DNA from: Nitrospira sp.
GTDB taxonomy: Bacteria > Nitrospirota > Nitrospiria > Nitrospirales > Nitrospiraceae
NCBI GenBank assembly: GCA_016715825.1
Contig: JADJXO010000013.1
Span: 248,001 to 312,000, forward strand
DNA: 64,000 nucleotides
Direction of reading: 5' to 3'
The translations under genes and the position numbers were made by a program. The notes below the pieces were generated by a model that saw only the letters and a list, made by a program, of their open reading frames with translations, did no database searches and was not told the origin of the DNA. Below are positions 20,279 through 30,160 of this stretch, piece after piece; position 1 is the first letter of the stretch, and the number at the start of each line of letters is the position of its first letter.

Positions 20279-20302
20279 CGCCGAACATGAGGAGAGAGGT
20301 CA

Positions 20303-20488
20303 CTAGCGTCGAAACGACTCTTCCTCCATATGCTCTTCGACTGATACTTCCGTCAACGTTCCGCGATAGGTACAACGATGACAGCGAATCCGCCATTCTT
20401 CGATCCACTTTTCCTGGACATAGGATTGACGACACCCCGGGCACACAAAGACACCTTTTTTATAGAGCACTCGTCGTTTTTCCTGCAT
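20303..20488 (-). CDS. Small zinc-ribbon protein
   Basis: 61 residues with two Cys pairs (VCPGCRQSY and RCHRCTYRG) 18 residues apart, a typical zinc ribbon, and an acidic C-terminal tail (SVEEHMEEESF). AGAGGAT lies upstream of the ATG. No family name assigned. It lies 24 bases before the flavodoxin lipoprotein gene on the same strand. Confidence 0.6.
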   Translation of the reverse strand: MQEKRRVLYKKGVFVCPGCRQSYVQEKWIEEWRIRCHRCTYRGTLTEVSVEEHMEEESFRR

Positions 20489-20632
20489 ACGATCCTCTTC
20501 TGTGGACTAGTGGGGAGAATCGCACAGGGTCTGACATGATTGCAACATTCCTTGTCCTATGAATCGGACCAACCACAGGAAGCAGGAACACACAACCTTG
20601 ACTGTAGGCAATCCGATCATTACGATGCAGTC

Positions 20633-21109
20633 ATGCTTCGAACGCCGTTATCCTTGAGTGTATTTTTCTCCATGGTCCTTGTTGCAATACTCCTCGGCCA
20701 TATGCCGGTCCATGCGGCGCCGGATCCGGAGCTGATCGCAATCCGCACACCTTCGGGCATCACCATCCAGGCCGAAATTGCCGACACCCCACGAAAACGA
20801 TCGTACGGCCTCATGTACCGAGAATCCCTCAGGAAGGACCACGGCATGTTGTTTTTTTTCAGCGAACCGCAGGCCTGGACCTTCTGGATGAAAAACACCA
20901 AGATTGCACTCGATCTCATCTGGCTGGACGAGAAAAAACGAGTCACCCATATCGAACGAAACGTCCCCATCTGCACGAAGAGTGACGACTCTTGTCCACA
21001 GTATCGTCCGAACAGCGCCGATGCAGTCTATGTGCTTGAGATCACCGGAGGGACTGTCGATGGATACAAGATCGACAAAGGCACAACGCTTCGATTCGGC
21101 CAGCCCTAG
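20633..21109 (+). CDS. DUF192 family exported protein
   Basis: 158 residues from ATG 20633, where a signal peptide begins (SVFFSMVLVAILLGHMPVHA). The mature part carries DUF192 motifs: RSYGLMYRESLRKDHGMLF, WTFWMKNTKIALDLIWLDE, and two Cys (PICTKSDDSCPQY) likely paired in the periplasm. Function of the family is unknown. TTGACT (20598) and TACGAT (20621) lie close upstream, placing a possible transcript start near the ATG. Confidence 0.82.
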   Translation: MLRTPLSLSVFFSMVLVAILLGHMPVHAAPDPELIAIRTPSGITIQAEIADTPRKRSYGLMYRESLRKDHGMLFFFSEPQAWTFWMKNTKIALDLIWLDEKKRVTHIERNVPICTKSDDSCPQYRPNSADAVYVLEITGGTVDGYKIDKGTTLRFGQP

Positions 21110-21133
21110 CAGCTTCGCCCCAACATCCGTCCT

Positions 21134-23314
21134 TTACATTTTCCCTCGCCAAGACCTCAGCCGCCGAGCCGTAATCACGCCGGCCACCCGTTCAATGGCC
21201 TTCAGCACTCGATTGAGGTGATTGGTATCGGAAATCTCCACCACGAAATGCAATTCAGCCTTTCGATCTTCTCTCGTCGTAATTTCAGCACGGCTGATAT
21301 TCGCGTCAGATCCGGCGATCGCCGAAGAAACATTCGCCAACACGCCGGTTCGATCTTGAGCAATGACAGAGATGTTGACCGCATGTTGACCCGGTGTGGC
21401 CGTATCCCACTCCACCTCAACGAGGCGATTCCGATCGTAGTCCAACGCACCTAAATTGGGGCACTCGACGGAATGGATGGTGAGCCCTCTCCCACGCGTG
21501 ATGTATCCCAAAATCTTGTCTCCGGGAACAGGGTTACAACACCGCGAGAGTTGCATCAGAAGATCGCGTCCTCCTTTAACTTGGACACTCGCCTCCACAC
21601 CTCTCTCGCCGGCAACTTTTGGGACAAGACCAACTTCGGAAGGGGTCGTGCTTCGTTCGGTTGCCGGCGTCATCAACCGTCCGACGATCTGCGCTGTCGC
21701 GATATGGCCGAATCCTATGGCTGCAGCAAGCTCGTCAATCGTCGTATAGCCCTCTTGCTTAGCAAGTTCGAGCAGCGCATCCGACTTCGAAACCTGCGAA
21801 GGAGCCAATCCATGGCGGCGGAGCTCTGATTCGAGGAGACGGCGGCCGATTTCAAGACTCCGTTTCTGCTCCTCCGATTTGATCCAGTGCTTGATCTTTG
21901 TTTTTGCCCGAGAGGTTCGAACGAACTTCAACCAGTCTTTGTGTGGAGTTTGATTCGGCGAGGTCAAGATTTCTATAGTATCGCCGCTGGACACCTCATG
22001 CTTCAGTGGAACGATTTTCCCGTTAACCTTCGCCCCTACGCAGTGGTCGCCGACTTCCGTGTGAATGGCATAGGCAAAATCAACCGGCGTCGCCCCTTTC
22101 GGGAGTTCCTTCACGATCCCTTTCGGCGTAAAGACATAGACGACGTCGTGGAAGAGCTCAAGTTTGACAGAATCCATAAACTGCCGGTTATCCGGGAGAT
22201 CTTGCTGCCATTCGATAAACTGCCGCAGCCACCCGAATGCCTTGTTGTCCTTATCCTGCACACGCCCCTGTTCTTTATATTTCCAATGGGCGGCGATCCC
22301 GTACTCAGCGACACGATGCATCTCTTCGGTGCGAATCTGAAACTCCACGTGCTCGCCCTTCGGCCCCACAACGGTCGTGTGGAGAGACTGATAGAGATTA
22401 GATTTGGGGATGGCGATGTAGTCCTTGAATCGACCGGGTAGAGGACGCCACAACGAATGAATGACACCGAGAAGAGCATAACAGTTCATTTTTGCATCGG
22501 TAATGATCCGTAACGCCGTGAGATCGTAGACTTCTTCGAAGGAGATCGATTGTTTCTTCATTTTCTGATAAATGCCGTAGAGGTGTTTTGGCCTCCCATT
22601 CACAGCACCGACCAACCCATTCTCGACCAACGCATTCTCAACCAGCCTCCGCACTTCTTGAATGTATTGCTCGCGGTCCTCATCACGTTTTGCCACACGT
22701 ACTCGCAAGGTTTCATAAACGTCCGGGTTGAGGTGCTTCAAGCATAAGTCTTCCAATTCGTTCTTGACCCACCCAATCCCGATACGATTCGCCAACGGCG
22801 CATAAATCTCCAGCGTCTCTTTCGCAATTTCGTGCCGCTTGCTTTCCTGGAGATGTTCAAGTGTTCGCATATTGTGGAGTCGATCGGCCAATTTGATGAT
22901 GACCACACGGATGTCATCGGCCATCGACAGCACCATTTTTCTGAAATTTTCAGCCTGCCGTTCCTCTGAGCTGCGAAACGTGATTTTCCCGATCTTGGTA
23001 ACCCCGTCGACAAGATGGACGACCTCTTTCCCAAACTCCTTCTGAAGCTCGTCGGCCGTCGCCACCGTATCTTCGAGCGTATCGTGGAGAAGCCCGGCCA
23101 CAATTGCCGTGACGTCGGTCTTAAGAGACGTCAGCACACCGGCCACTGCCACTGGATGCTTCACATAGGGTTCCCCAGATCGCCGCGTTTGCCCTTCATG
23201 GGCTCTTGCTGAAAACTCGTAGGCTTTTCGCACCATCCCCAGGTCGGCTTCCGGCTGGTAGACCCGCAGCCGAGTCAGCAGTTGATCGATATCCGTTACG
23301 GTTTCGTACATCAT
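21134..23314 (-). CDS. rel: Bifunctional (p)ppGpp synthetase/hydrolase Rel/SpoT
   Basis: 726 residues in full Rel/SpoT order: HD hydrolase (VAGLLHDTLEDT, about 70-81), synthetase domain (YQSLHTTVVGPKGEHVEFQI, about 305-324), TGS domain (VYVFTPKGIVKELPKGATPVDFAYAIHTEVG in part, about 390-420) and a C-terminal ACT domain. Both catalytic halves look intact. It makes and destroys (p)ppGpp in response to starvation. It lies 3 bases after recJ and is probably co-transcribed. Confidence 0.95.
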   Translation of the reverse strand: MMYETVTDIDQLLTRLRVYQPEADLGMVRKAYEFSARAHEGQTRRSGEPYVKHPVAVAGVLTSLKTDVTAIVAGLLHDTLEDTVATADELQKEFGKEVVHLVDGVTKIGKITFRSSEERQAENFRKMVLSMADDIRVVIIKLADRLHNMRTLEHLQESKRHEIAKETLEIYAPLANRIGIGWVKNELEDLCLKHLNPDVYETLRVRVAKRDEDREQYIQEVRRLVENALVENGLVGAVNGRPKHLYGIYQKMKKQSISFEEVYDLTALRIITDAKMNCYALLGVIHSLWRPLPGRFKDYIAIPKSNLYQSLHTTVVGPKGEHVEFQIRTEEMHRVAEYGIAAHWKYKEQGRVQDKDNKAFGWLRQFIEWQQDLPDNRQFMDSVKLELFHDVVYVFTPKGIVKELPKGATPVDFAYAIHTEVGDHCVGAKVNGKIVPLKHEVSSGDTIEILTSPNQTPHKDWLKFVRTSRAKTKIKHWIKSEEQKRSLEIGRRLLESELRRHGLAPSQVSKSDALLELAKQEGYTTIDELAAAIGFGHIATAQIVGRLMTPATERSTTPSEVGLVPKVAGERGVEASVQVKGGRDLLMQLSRCCNPVPGDKILGYITRGRGLTIHSVECPNLGALDYDRNRLVEVEWDTATPGQHAVNISVIAQDRTGVLANVSSAIAGSDANISRAEITTREDRKAELHFVVEISDTNHLNRVLKAIERVAGVITARRLRSWRGKM

Positions 23315-23317
23315 TCG

Positions 23318-25015
23318 TTACTCGCACCCTGCGGCACGGATGTCCCGGATACGTAACTGAATCCGGTCATAGCCGTTCCAATGATTCAACTCCGGTGTGC
23401 AGGCGACATCAATGGGAGTAGTCGGAGTCAACCCACGATCCTCAAGCGAGTTCATCCCAAACCCTATGCTGTCAAACGGCAAGGACCCATCCTGCCGGAC
23501 AGTCATCTTTAGATGCTTGTCGCCGACCACTCGAGCATTGATCACGTTCACCCCCTTGACGACAAACATCGGTTCAGGATTCCCTGCGCCGAAGGGATGT
23601 AGAGTGCCGATTTCACGAAGCAGAGAGAACGTAAGCTCTTTCAACCGCACTTCGGAATCCACATGAAGGACGGGAGTGCTTTGAGTATCGTGGATCCACT
23701 TCTCCGCAATGGTGGAAAACCGCTCGCAAAATGCGGGCAACTGCGATTCTTGGATGGTGACGCCGGCCGCGCTCGGGTGCCCACCAAAAGCTACGAGCAA
23801 ATCTCGACACCCTGCCAAGGCCTGATATAAGTCGAATCCTGGGATGGTCCGAGCCGATCCCTTTCCAATACCGTCCTTATTGACCGCAATCACGACGGTC
23901 GGACGATGGAAACGTTCCATGATGCGGGCAGCCACGATTCCGACCACGCCGAGATGCCACCCTCGCCCATACAAGACAATCCCGCCGGACAACGCTCGAG
24001 ACTTCACCTGCGCGAGTGCCTCTTCCAAAATCGTCCCTTCGAGCTCACGGCGAGCCTGATTCAACCGGTCAAGCTCTTCAGCCAATGCGTTGGCTTCTTG
24101 TTCAGATTCCGTGGTGAGTAACTGGACGCCCTTGATAGCCTCATCCAACCGACCTGCTGCATTGAGTCGAGGGCCGAGTTTAAACGCAATGGTTTCCGCC
24201 GTGCACTCACGACTGATACCAGCCACCTGTTTCAAGGCCCGTATGCCACAGCGTGCGCCTCGTGAAATATGAGTCAGTCCTTCTCGAACAAACAGCCGGT
24301 TTTCGTCCTGCAGCGGCACAACATCGGCAATCGTGGCAAGTGCGACGAGATCCAAGAGCGACTCCAACGGCACTGAGCCGGATCCGTATTTCGCTTCATA
24401 GGCCTGCGCGACTTTATAGGCCAAGCCACCGGAACACAGCCCTTGAAAGGGATACCGGGCCTCTTGCCGGTGCGGATTCATGACGGCTAACGCCGGCGGC
24501 ATGTCCGTATCCGTTTGATGGTGGTCCGTGACGATCACATCAAGACCCAGCTGATTGGCAAGGCTGATTTCGTGGTGCGAGGTGGTGCCACAGTCTGAGG
24601 TGACCAAGAGAGACACCCCTTCGTTCGCCAAAGTCCGAACCACAGACTCGTTGAGCCCATAGCCCTCGCGTAGGCGATGGGGAACATACGCCCTGACATT
24701 GGCCCCAAGTGTGCGGAAGAAGGACAGGTAAATGCTGGTGGCGGACATGCCATCTACATCATAATCACCATAAAAACAGACCTGCTCACGCCGTTGCATT
24801 GCATGATGCAGACGGTCGACCGCGCGCTCCATATCGGGAATCAGGAACGGATCATGGGTGTGGATAGGAGACATCCAGGCGGTGGCCTGATCCAGGGTCG
24901 TGACCCCACGATTGAGCAGCAGTGCGGCCGTGGCCGAAGAGATGGATAAGGCCTGTGATAACCGGCTGCGTTGGATGGGATCGACTTGACGAAAGACCCA
25001 GAGCTTGGGCTGCAT
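23318..25015 (-). CDS. recJ: Single-strand DNA exonuclease RecJ
   Basis: 565 residues from ATG 25015, preceded by AAGGAGGCGGAT. DHH motifs are visible: FYGDYDVDGMSATSIY (about 81-96), TSDCGTTSHHE and IVTDHHQTD (DHH, about 160); later GRLDEA, VVGIVAARIMERF, and FGGHPSAAGVTI of the DHHA1 domain. RecJ degrades single strands 5' to 3' in recombination and mismatch repair. A longer frame upstream has no family sequence. Confidence 0.94.
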   Translation of the reverse strand: MQPKLWVFRQVDPIQRSRLSQALSISSATAALLLNRGVTTLDQATAWMSPIHTHDPFLIPDMERAVDRLHHAMQRREQVCFYGDYDVDGMSATSIYLSFFRTLGANVRAYVPHRLREGYGLNESVVRTLANEGVSLLVTSDCGTTSHHEISLANQLGLDVIVTDHHQTDTDMPPALAVMNPHRQEARYPFQGLCSGGLAYKVAQAYEAKYGSGSVPLESLLDLVALATIADVVPLQDENRLFVREGLTHISRGARCGIRALKQVAGISRECTAETIAFKLGPRLNAAGRLDEAIKGVQLLTTESEQEANALAEELDRLNQARRELEGTILEEALAQVKSRALSGGIVLYGRGWHLGVVGIVAARIMERFHRPTVVIAVNKDGIGKGSARTIPGFDLYQALAGCRDLLVAFGGHPSAAGVTIQESQLPAFCERFSTIAEKWIHDTQSTPVLHVDSEVRLKELTFSLLREIGTLHPFGAGNPEPMFVVKGVNVINARVVGDKHLKMTVRQDGSLPFDSIGFGMNSLEDRGLTPTTPIDVACTPELNHWNGYDRIQLRIRDIRAAGCE

Positions 25016-25171
25016 ATCCGCCTCCTTCAGGGCCTGGGCCGTGTTTACGTTGAACCGATGGATTGCCGGGAAACGAGGCAAACTGTAATAACTCGCTGCT
25101 TCTTTGTCAAACCAAGGCGGGGGGAGAGGACGGTGAGTGAATCGAGTGAGCGAAGAGAGTGGGAAGCGGCG

Positions 25172-25369
25172 CTATTCCCCTCCTTTTTGCACGTAATTCT
25201 TTACGAATTCTTCGGCGTTTTTTTCAAGAACATCGTCGATTTCATCGACCAGCTTGTCGATGTCTTCCTTCATTTTCTTGCCCGCCTCGACGACCTTGGG
25301 ATTGGCCTTGACCTCTTCCTTCCCTTGCGGTTCGCGTCGCGGCTCTTGCTTACGTTCCTGCTTTTCCAT
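25172..25369 (-). CDS. pup: Prokaryotic ubiquitin-like protein Pup
   Basis: 65 residues from ATG 25369, preceded by GGGAGGTG. The N-terminal half is charged and disordered; the C-terminal half (KEDIDKLVDEIDDVLEKNAE then EFVKNYVQKGGE) is the Pup coiled-coil and GG tail. Pup is ligated to target lysines by PafA and read by the Mpa/ARC ring of the proteasome. The tail ends in Glu, so no Dop deamidation would be needed before ligation. No proteasome, pafA or dop gene lies in the window; it stands alone between recJ and hppA. Confidence 0.92.
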   Translation of the reverse strand: MEKQERKQEPRREPQGKEEVKANPKVVEAGKKMKEDIDKLVDEIDDVLEKNAEEFVKNYVQKGGE

Positions 25370-25484
25370 TCGAGCACCTCCCGCACATCCAGGGAAACTC
25401 TCGCGGTCAGTCAGCAACTTAGGACGATACGTTCACCATACTCCACGGCAAGGAAACCCGTCAAGGCAAGGCCATAAATGACAA

Positions 25485-25512
25485 GCGCCGTTTCCAGAAA
25501 GGGAAACGGCGC
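25485..25512 (-). terminator. Terminator after hppA
   Basis: An 11-bp perfect stem (GCGCCGTTTCC, 25485-25495, with 25502-25512) and a 6-base loop, followed on the minus strand by TTGTCATTT. It lies 24 bases past the hppA stop and separates hppA from pup. Confidence 0.75.
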
Positions 25513-25536
25513 CATCATTCGATCTCCAATCGTCTA

Positions 25537-27591
25537 TTAGACGATCAACGAAACAATAAGCAGGGCAACAATATTGATCACTTTGATCATTGGGTTCACC
25601 GCCGGTCCCGCCGTATCCTTGTACGGATCACCGACCGTATCACCGGTGACCGCTGCCTTGTGTGTGTCGGTGCCCTTCAACCCCTGCTCTTCAATAAACT
25701 TTTTCGCATTGTCCCAGGCCCCACCGCCGCTCGTCATCGAAATCGCGACGAATAGGCCGGTCACGATGCTGCCGACCAACACACCACCAAGCGCTTGCGG
25801 GCCAAGAATCACACCCACAAGAATCGGCGATGCCACAGGAATCAAGCCGGGGATCATCATCTTTTGGATGGCCGCTTGAGTTACGATGTCGACACAGGTG
25901 CCATACTCCGGCTTCCCCGTGCCTTCCATAATGCCCTTGATCGTCCGGAACTGCCGCCGCACTTCTTCCACGATCAAGCCACCGGCTTCACCCACGGCTC
26001 TCATACAGAGCGCGCCAAAGATAAACGGCAACATACCGCCCAGGAACAGACCGACCAACACTTTTGGGTTGGACAGGTCGAATGCCGCCAGCGCAGGATT
26101 GTGTGCCGCCACCTCCCGGGAATATTCCGCGAACAGCACCACCGCCGCCAATGCGGCTGAGCCAATCGCATAGCCTTTCGTCACCGCCTTGGTTGTATTG
26201 CCGACCGCATCCAACGGATCGGTGATGTCACGCACTTCCTTACCTAAGTGCGACATCTCGGCAATACCGCCGGCGTTGTCCGTGATCGGACCAAACGCAT
26301 CGATCGCCACGACAATTCCGGCCATGGACAACATTGAGACCGCCGCAACGGCTACGCCGTACAACCCACCAGACTCCGCGCCGCCGCACACCCAATAACT
26401 GCCGAGAATAGCCATCGCAATCACCACCACCGGCGCCGCAGTCGCCTGCATGCCGACCGCCAGCCCCGCGATGATGTTCGTCGCATGGCCGGTTTCGCTC
26501 GCTTTGGCGATATATTGCACCGGTTCATAATTCTTCGACGTGTAATAATCGGTAATGAAGACAAGCGCCAGCGTCACCGCCAATCCCATCAACGCGGCAA
26601 TGTAGTAACTGAATCCGCTGACGCCCCCGACCCCGCCCATAATCATGAGGGTGATTGGTAAAAACGCTACGGCAGCGATCCCACCGGCCACAAACAATCC
26701 TTTGTAGAGCGCTTTCATGACTTCCTCACCCGGGTTCACCTTTACGAACAGAACCCCAATGATCGTCGCGAAAATCGTCAGGCCTCCTAAGACCAACGGA
26801 TAGAGGATCGGAGCAGTTGCGCCCTTAAACATCGTAAAGGCCAGCACCATGGCCGCGACCGTCGTTACCGCGTAGGTCTCGAACAGGTCCGCCGCCATGC
26901 CGGCACAGTCACCGACGTTGTCACCGACGTTATCGGCGATGACCGCCGGATTCCGCGGATCATCTTCCGGAATTCCTGCTTCGACCTTACCGACAAGATC
27001 CGCACCCACATCCGCCGCCTTGGTATAGATACCGCCACCAACGCGGGCAAACACCGAGATCAAGCTGCCGCCAAATCCAAGGCTCAGCAAGGCATGAATG
27101 GCCTTTTCTTGCCCGGCGATTGATTGCGCAATCATGTAGAAAGTGGTAATCGCCAACAGTCCAAGACCGATCAACAACAGACCCGTCACTGCACCCCCTC
27201 GAAACGCGACGGTCAAGGCGGCATTCATGCCATTGTGTGCGGCTTGCGCGGTCCGCACGTTGGCGCGCACGGCAATGATCATCCCCACATAGCCGGCAAT
27301 CGACGAGGCTCCTGCACCGACCAAAAATCCGACCGCCGTCAGCAAACCGAACTTATCGGAGACGGCCCCTGCGCCCCAGAGAACGACGAAGAGCACCGCG
27401 GCCACGTACCCGACGGTCTTATACTGTCGGTTCATGTAGGCGCTGGCGCCTTCTTGAATGGCCTTCGCAATTTCCTGCATCTTCGCATTGCCGGCATCAA
27501 GTCTGAACACCCACATCGCGAGATACACCCCATATCCAATGCCAGCCACGGCAGCTATCAAGGCAAACGTGATAATCACTGAGTCACTCAC
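25537..27591 (-). CDS. hppA: Membrane pyrophosphatase, proton-pumping, K+-independent type
   Basis: 684 residues, about 16 membrane helices. Substrate and metal motifs are present: AADVGADLVGKVEAGIPEDD (about 188-207) with NVGDNVGDCAGM after it, and DTVGDPYKDTAGP near the C-terminus. The K+-type position reads GNTTKAVTKGYA; Lys after GNTT marks K+-independent, H+-pumping enzymes, whereas Ala marks K+-dependent ones. It couples PPi hydrolysis to proton export, useful in a chemolithotroph with a low energy yield. A strong terminator follows. Confidence 0.94.
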   Translation of the reverse strand: MSDSVIITFALIAAVAGIGYGVYLAMWVFRLDAGNAKMQEIAKAIQEGASAYMNRQYKTVGYVAAVLFVVLWGAGAVSDKFGLLTAVGFLVGAGASSIAGYVGMIIAVRANVRTAQAAHNGMNAALTVAFRGGAVTGLLLIGLGLLAITTFYMIAQSIAGQEKAIHALLSLGFGGSLISVFARVGGGIYTKAADVGADLVGKVEAGIPEDDPRNPAVIADNVGDNVGDCAGMAADLFETYAVTTVAAMVLAFTMFKGATAPILYPLVLGGLTIFATIIGVLFVKVNPGEEVMKALYKGLFVAGGIAAVAFLPITLMIMGGVGGVSGFSYYIAALMGLAVTLALVFITDYYTSKNYEPVQYIAKASETGHATNIIAGLAVGMQATAAPVVVIAMAILGSYWVCGGAESGGLYGVAVAAVSMLSMAGIVVAIDAFGPITDNAGGIAEMSHLGKEVRDITDPLDAVGNTTKAVTKGYAIGSAALAAVVLFAEYSREVAAHNPALAAFDLSNPKVLVGLFLGGMLPFIFGALCMRAVGEAGGLIVEEVRRQFRTIKGIMEGTGKPEYGTCVDIVTQAAIQKMMIPGLIPVASPILVGVILGPQALGGVLVGSIVTGLFVAISMTSGGGAWDNAKKFIEEQGLKGTDTHKAAVTGDTVGDPYKDTAGPAVNPMIKVINIVALLIVSLIV

Positions 27592-27942
27592 GGGACATCC
27601 TCCTGCTGATTAGACGAACTCCATATGTCACACGGCTCTCCGTGGCTTCAACCCATCTAAACTACATTCGCAAGTGGGTAAATCCAAGGCGGGCGGAGTC
27701 GAACTCGCAGCTGACCACCCGGAAAAGCTGTGCCATTTTATAGAGTCACACGGAGCGGATCAAGACAAAATACTACCGATCAGAGCGTAGTTTTCCGGTC
27801 TTGTTCCTAAACAGGGGGATGCGCGAGAATGTGACTTTGCCCAGCCTTGAGCGGAGCCTCCCATGGTCAGCCGGACAAGAATGTTGTTACCAGTCGGCTA
27901 CTAGGCCATGAAGGATCTCTCAAACAGAACAAGAGGTTACAT
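27592..27942. other. Intergenic region between hppA and sugar dehydrogenase
   Basis: About 350 bases between divergent starts. No ORF of interest. A minus-strand stretch near 27685-27712 resembles the end of a tRNA or tmRNA (GAGTTCGACTCC), but no acceptor partner or full arms are found. Promoters for both genes are expected here; none was assigned. Confidence 0.4.
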
Positions 27943-29112
27943 ATGACAACGGCAATCTTGAGGGCGCTGTTCCTCCTATGTCTCACCGGGCTTCTTGCTG
28001 CCTGTGGGGACGACGGTGATACGCAGAATACCGCCTCGACCTCAACCAGCCTGACACTCCAACCTATTGCAAGCAGTCTAAATTCACCGGTCTTCCTGAC
28101 CGCTCCCCGCGGGGATGTGGATCGCCTGTTTGTTGTGGAGCAGGGCGGCACCATTCAAGTTCTCGATCGGACAACGGGAAGCCAGCTCTCGACATTTCTG
28201 ACATTGACCGGCATCACCAGCGGTGGAGAACGAGGATTGTTAGGTCTGGCCTTTGATCCCAACTACAATGCCAATGGCCGCTTCTACCTCTTTTATACAG
28301 ACGCCAATGGCGCGATCACGATCAGCCGACTTGTGGTGTCGGCATCGGACGCCAATGTTGCTGATCCAACGTCGCAGGTGATCTTAACTACCATTCCCCA
28401 TCCGAACTTTGCCAACCACAATGGAGGCATGTTGGCGGTCGGACCGGATGGATGCCTGTACGCGGGAGTCGGCGACGGAGGAAGTTCGGGTGATCCCAAC
28501 AACAATGGGCAAAGTCTCGGGAGTGGACTGGGGAAAATTCTCCGAATTGATCCGGGTACCCCAGGAGCAGCCTGCACCAGCGGAGGTGTGAATCCATTTG
28601 TCCTCACAGGGGGGAATCAGCTGGTGTGGAGCTATGGGCTACGGAATCCCTGGCGCTTTGCCTTTGATGGGGACGATCTGTACATCGCCGATGTCGGACA
28701 AGCGGCGAGCGAAGAAATCAACGTATCGCCGGGCCCCAATGCCGGAAAAGGACTCAACTACGGCTGGCGACTGATGGAAGGATCCGCCTGTTTTAATCCC
28801 TCAACCAATTGTAACAATGGTGGACTGACCGTACCGGTTCTTGAGTATCCACACGAGGACGGCGCCTGTTCCGTCACAGGAGGCTATGTCTATCGCGGCC
28901 AAGTCGCACCGGCCATCCAAGGCACCTATTTCTACGCCGATTTCTGCACCGGTTTTGTCCGCAGTTTCCGCTTCAACAACGGTTCCGCCATCGAGCGAAC
29001 CGAATGGCCATTGCTTGCGGCCTCTTCGATCACCAGCTTCGGCCAAGATGGTCTGGGAGAGCTCTATATCCTGACTCAGGGGGGAACGGTGTCTCGGATC
29101 GTCCCGAACTAG
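27943..29112 (+). CDS. PQQ-dependent sugar dehydrogenase-like lipoprotein
   Basis: 389 residues from ATG 27943, where a lipoprotein signal begins (LLCLTGLLAACGDDGD, lipobox LAAC). The rest is a soluble-glucose-dehydrogenase-type beta-propeller: VVEQGGTIQVLD, GGERGLLGLAFDPNY, HNGGMLAVGPDGCLYAGVGD, GKILRIDPG and WSYGLRNPWRFAFD. Such proteins oxidise sugars using PQQ and Ca2+ outside the cytoplasm; many relatives have unknown substrates. Two Cys pairs (SACFNPSTNC and a later pair) suggest disulfides. Upstream ATG codons would hide the signal peptide. Confidence 0.85.
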   Translation: MTTAILRALFLLCLTGLLAACGDDGDTQNTASTSTSLTLQPIASSLNSPVFLTAPRGDVDRLFVVEQGGTIQVLDRTTGSQLSTFLTLTGITSGGERGLLGLAFDPNYNANGRFYLFYTDANGAITISRLVVSASDANVADPTSQVILTTIPHPNFANHNGGMLAVGPDGCLYAGVGDGGSSGDPNNNGQSLGSGLGKILRIDPGTPGAACTSGGVNPFVLTGGNQLVWSYGLRNPWRFAFDGDDLYIADVGQAASEEINVSPGPNAGKGLNYGWRLMEGSACFNPSTNCNNGGLTVPVLEYPHEDGACSVTGGYVYRGQVAPAIQGTYFYADFCTGFVRSFRFNNGSAIERTEWPLLAASSITSFGQDGLGELYILTQGGTVSRIVPN

Positions 29113-29207
29113 AATGTCTTTCAATCTGCGAGGTGGTTTGGCCTCGCTCCTCTTCACTGGTTTACGGCTGCCATTTACTTTGCTATAGTTCGCCAGGCAA
29201 AGGACCT

Positions 29208-29462
29208 ATGGGACTCGAACCGAACTACATTATTATCGACGGGCAAACGTTCTCCAAGGCCAAACTTGCGCTGGACAATCATGTCTACAAGAACTGTCAG
29301 ATCGACGACTGCGATCTGTACTACAGCGGCGGGCAATACGAACTGCTCGATACCCACATCACCAATTCCCGCCTGATCCTCAACCATCCTGCCAAAGGGA
29401 TTTATAACGCCTTGCAGATCTTCAAGATGAAGTCGCCGGGGTCTCGCATCATCTTCGAGTAA
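29208..29462 (+). CDS. Small beta-rich protein, unknown
   Basis: 84 residues from ATG 29208, with AAAGGAC upstream. The sequence has short strand repeats (KNCQIDDCDLYYSG, TSRLILN-like) resembling a fragment of a right-handed beta-helix or pentapeptide-like fold. No catalytic motif. It ends 11 bases before the methyltransferase gene and is probably in the same unit. Confidence 0.6.
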   Translation: MGLEPNYIIIDGQTFSKAKLALDNHVYKNCQIDDCDLYYSGGQYELLDTHITNSRLILNHPAKGIYNALQIFKMKSPGSRIIFE

Positions 29463-29473
29463 CCAGTTTCTTC

Positions 29474-30160
29474 ATGCCCTATACCTACGACTACACCAGC
29501 GCCGAGGCCGGCGACGAGAGTGCGTCCAGACGCTACTGGCGCTTCGCCAAAATGACGCTGACCCGCTGGACAAGAGCCAAGACCTTTGCCTTCAACGGCC
29601 ACACCTACCTCTACCTCTATCACTTCTGCAACAAGACATGGAAAAACGAGCGCGGCGTCGAGATTCCGATCTTCCGAGAGCTCCTGCTTCGCCATCAGAA
29701 CGCACGCATTCTTGAAGTCGGCAATGTGCTCTCGCACTATGTCCCGATCCACCACGACGTGGTCGATAAGTACGAGGTCGCGCCGGGAGTCATCAATCAG
29801 GATATCGTCGAGTTTGCACCGACAGCGCGATACGATTTGATCCTCAGCATTTCGACACTGGAACACGTGGGTTGGGATGAGGTGCCGCGCGAGCCAGCCA
29901 AGCTCCTACGGGCCATCGAGCACCTCCGGAACCGATGCCTCGCCCCAGGTGGGAAAATCGTAGCCAGTTTACCGATAGGCTATAACGAGTTTTTCGACGG
30001 ATTGCTCCGCAACGGGAAAAGCCCCTTTACACACCAGCACTTTCTCAAGCGGATCTCACCACGAAACTATTGGGAGGAGTCGGATTGGAACAGGTGCAAG
30101 GACGCGACTTACGGCCGATTCGTCGCCCATGCGATCGTGATCGGAACGATTCGAGGCTAA
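29474..30160 (+). CDS. SAM-dependent methyltransferase-like protein
   Basis: 228 residues. Rossmann-type motifs are visible: ARILEVGNVLSHY (motif I, about 76-88), QDIVEFAPTARYDLILSIST (acidic loop and motif II, about 109-128), LEHVGWDE and LAPGGKIVASLPIGYNEFFD (motif III). The GXGXG loop is reduced to EVGNV, so SAM binding is likely but not certain. Substrate unknown; glycan or lipid methylation is one option. Confidence 0.7.
   Translation: MPYTYDYTSAEAGDESASRRYWRFAKMTLTRWTRAKTFAFNGHTYLYLYHFCNKTWKNERGVEIPIFRELLLRHQNARILEVGNVLSHYVPIHHDVVDKYEVAPGVINQDIVEFAPTARYDLILSISTLEHVGWDEVPREPAKLLRAIEHLRNRCLAPGGKIVASLPIGYNEFFDGLLRNGKSPFTHQHFLKRISPRNYWEESDWNRCKDATYGRFVAHAIVIGTIRG

Noticed and set aside
27684..27712. 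tRNA/tmRNA 3'-end-like sequence on the minus strand (GAGTTCGACTCC)
   Set aside because: No matching acceptor strand, no anticodon arm and an imperfect T stem; at most a remnant.
29004..29207. Longer form of the small ORF ending at 29462
   Set aside because: It would overlap the sugar dehydrogenase 3' end in another frame; the ATG at 29208 has a ribosome site.
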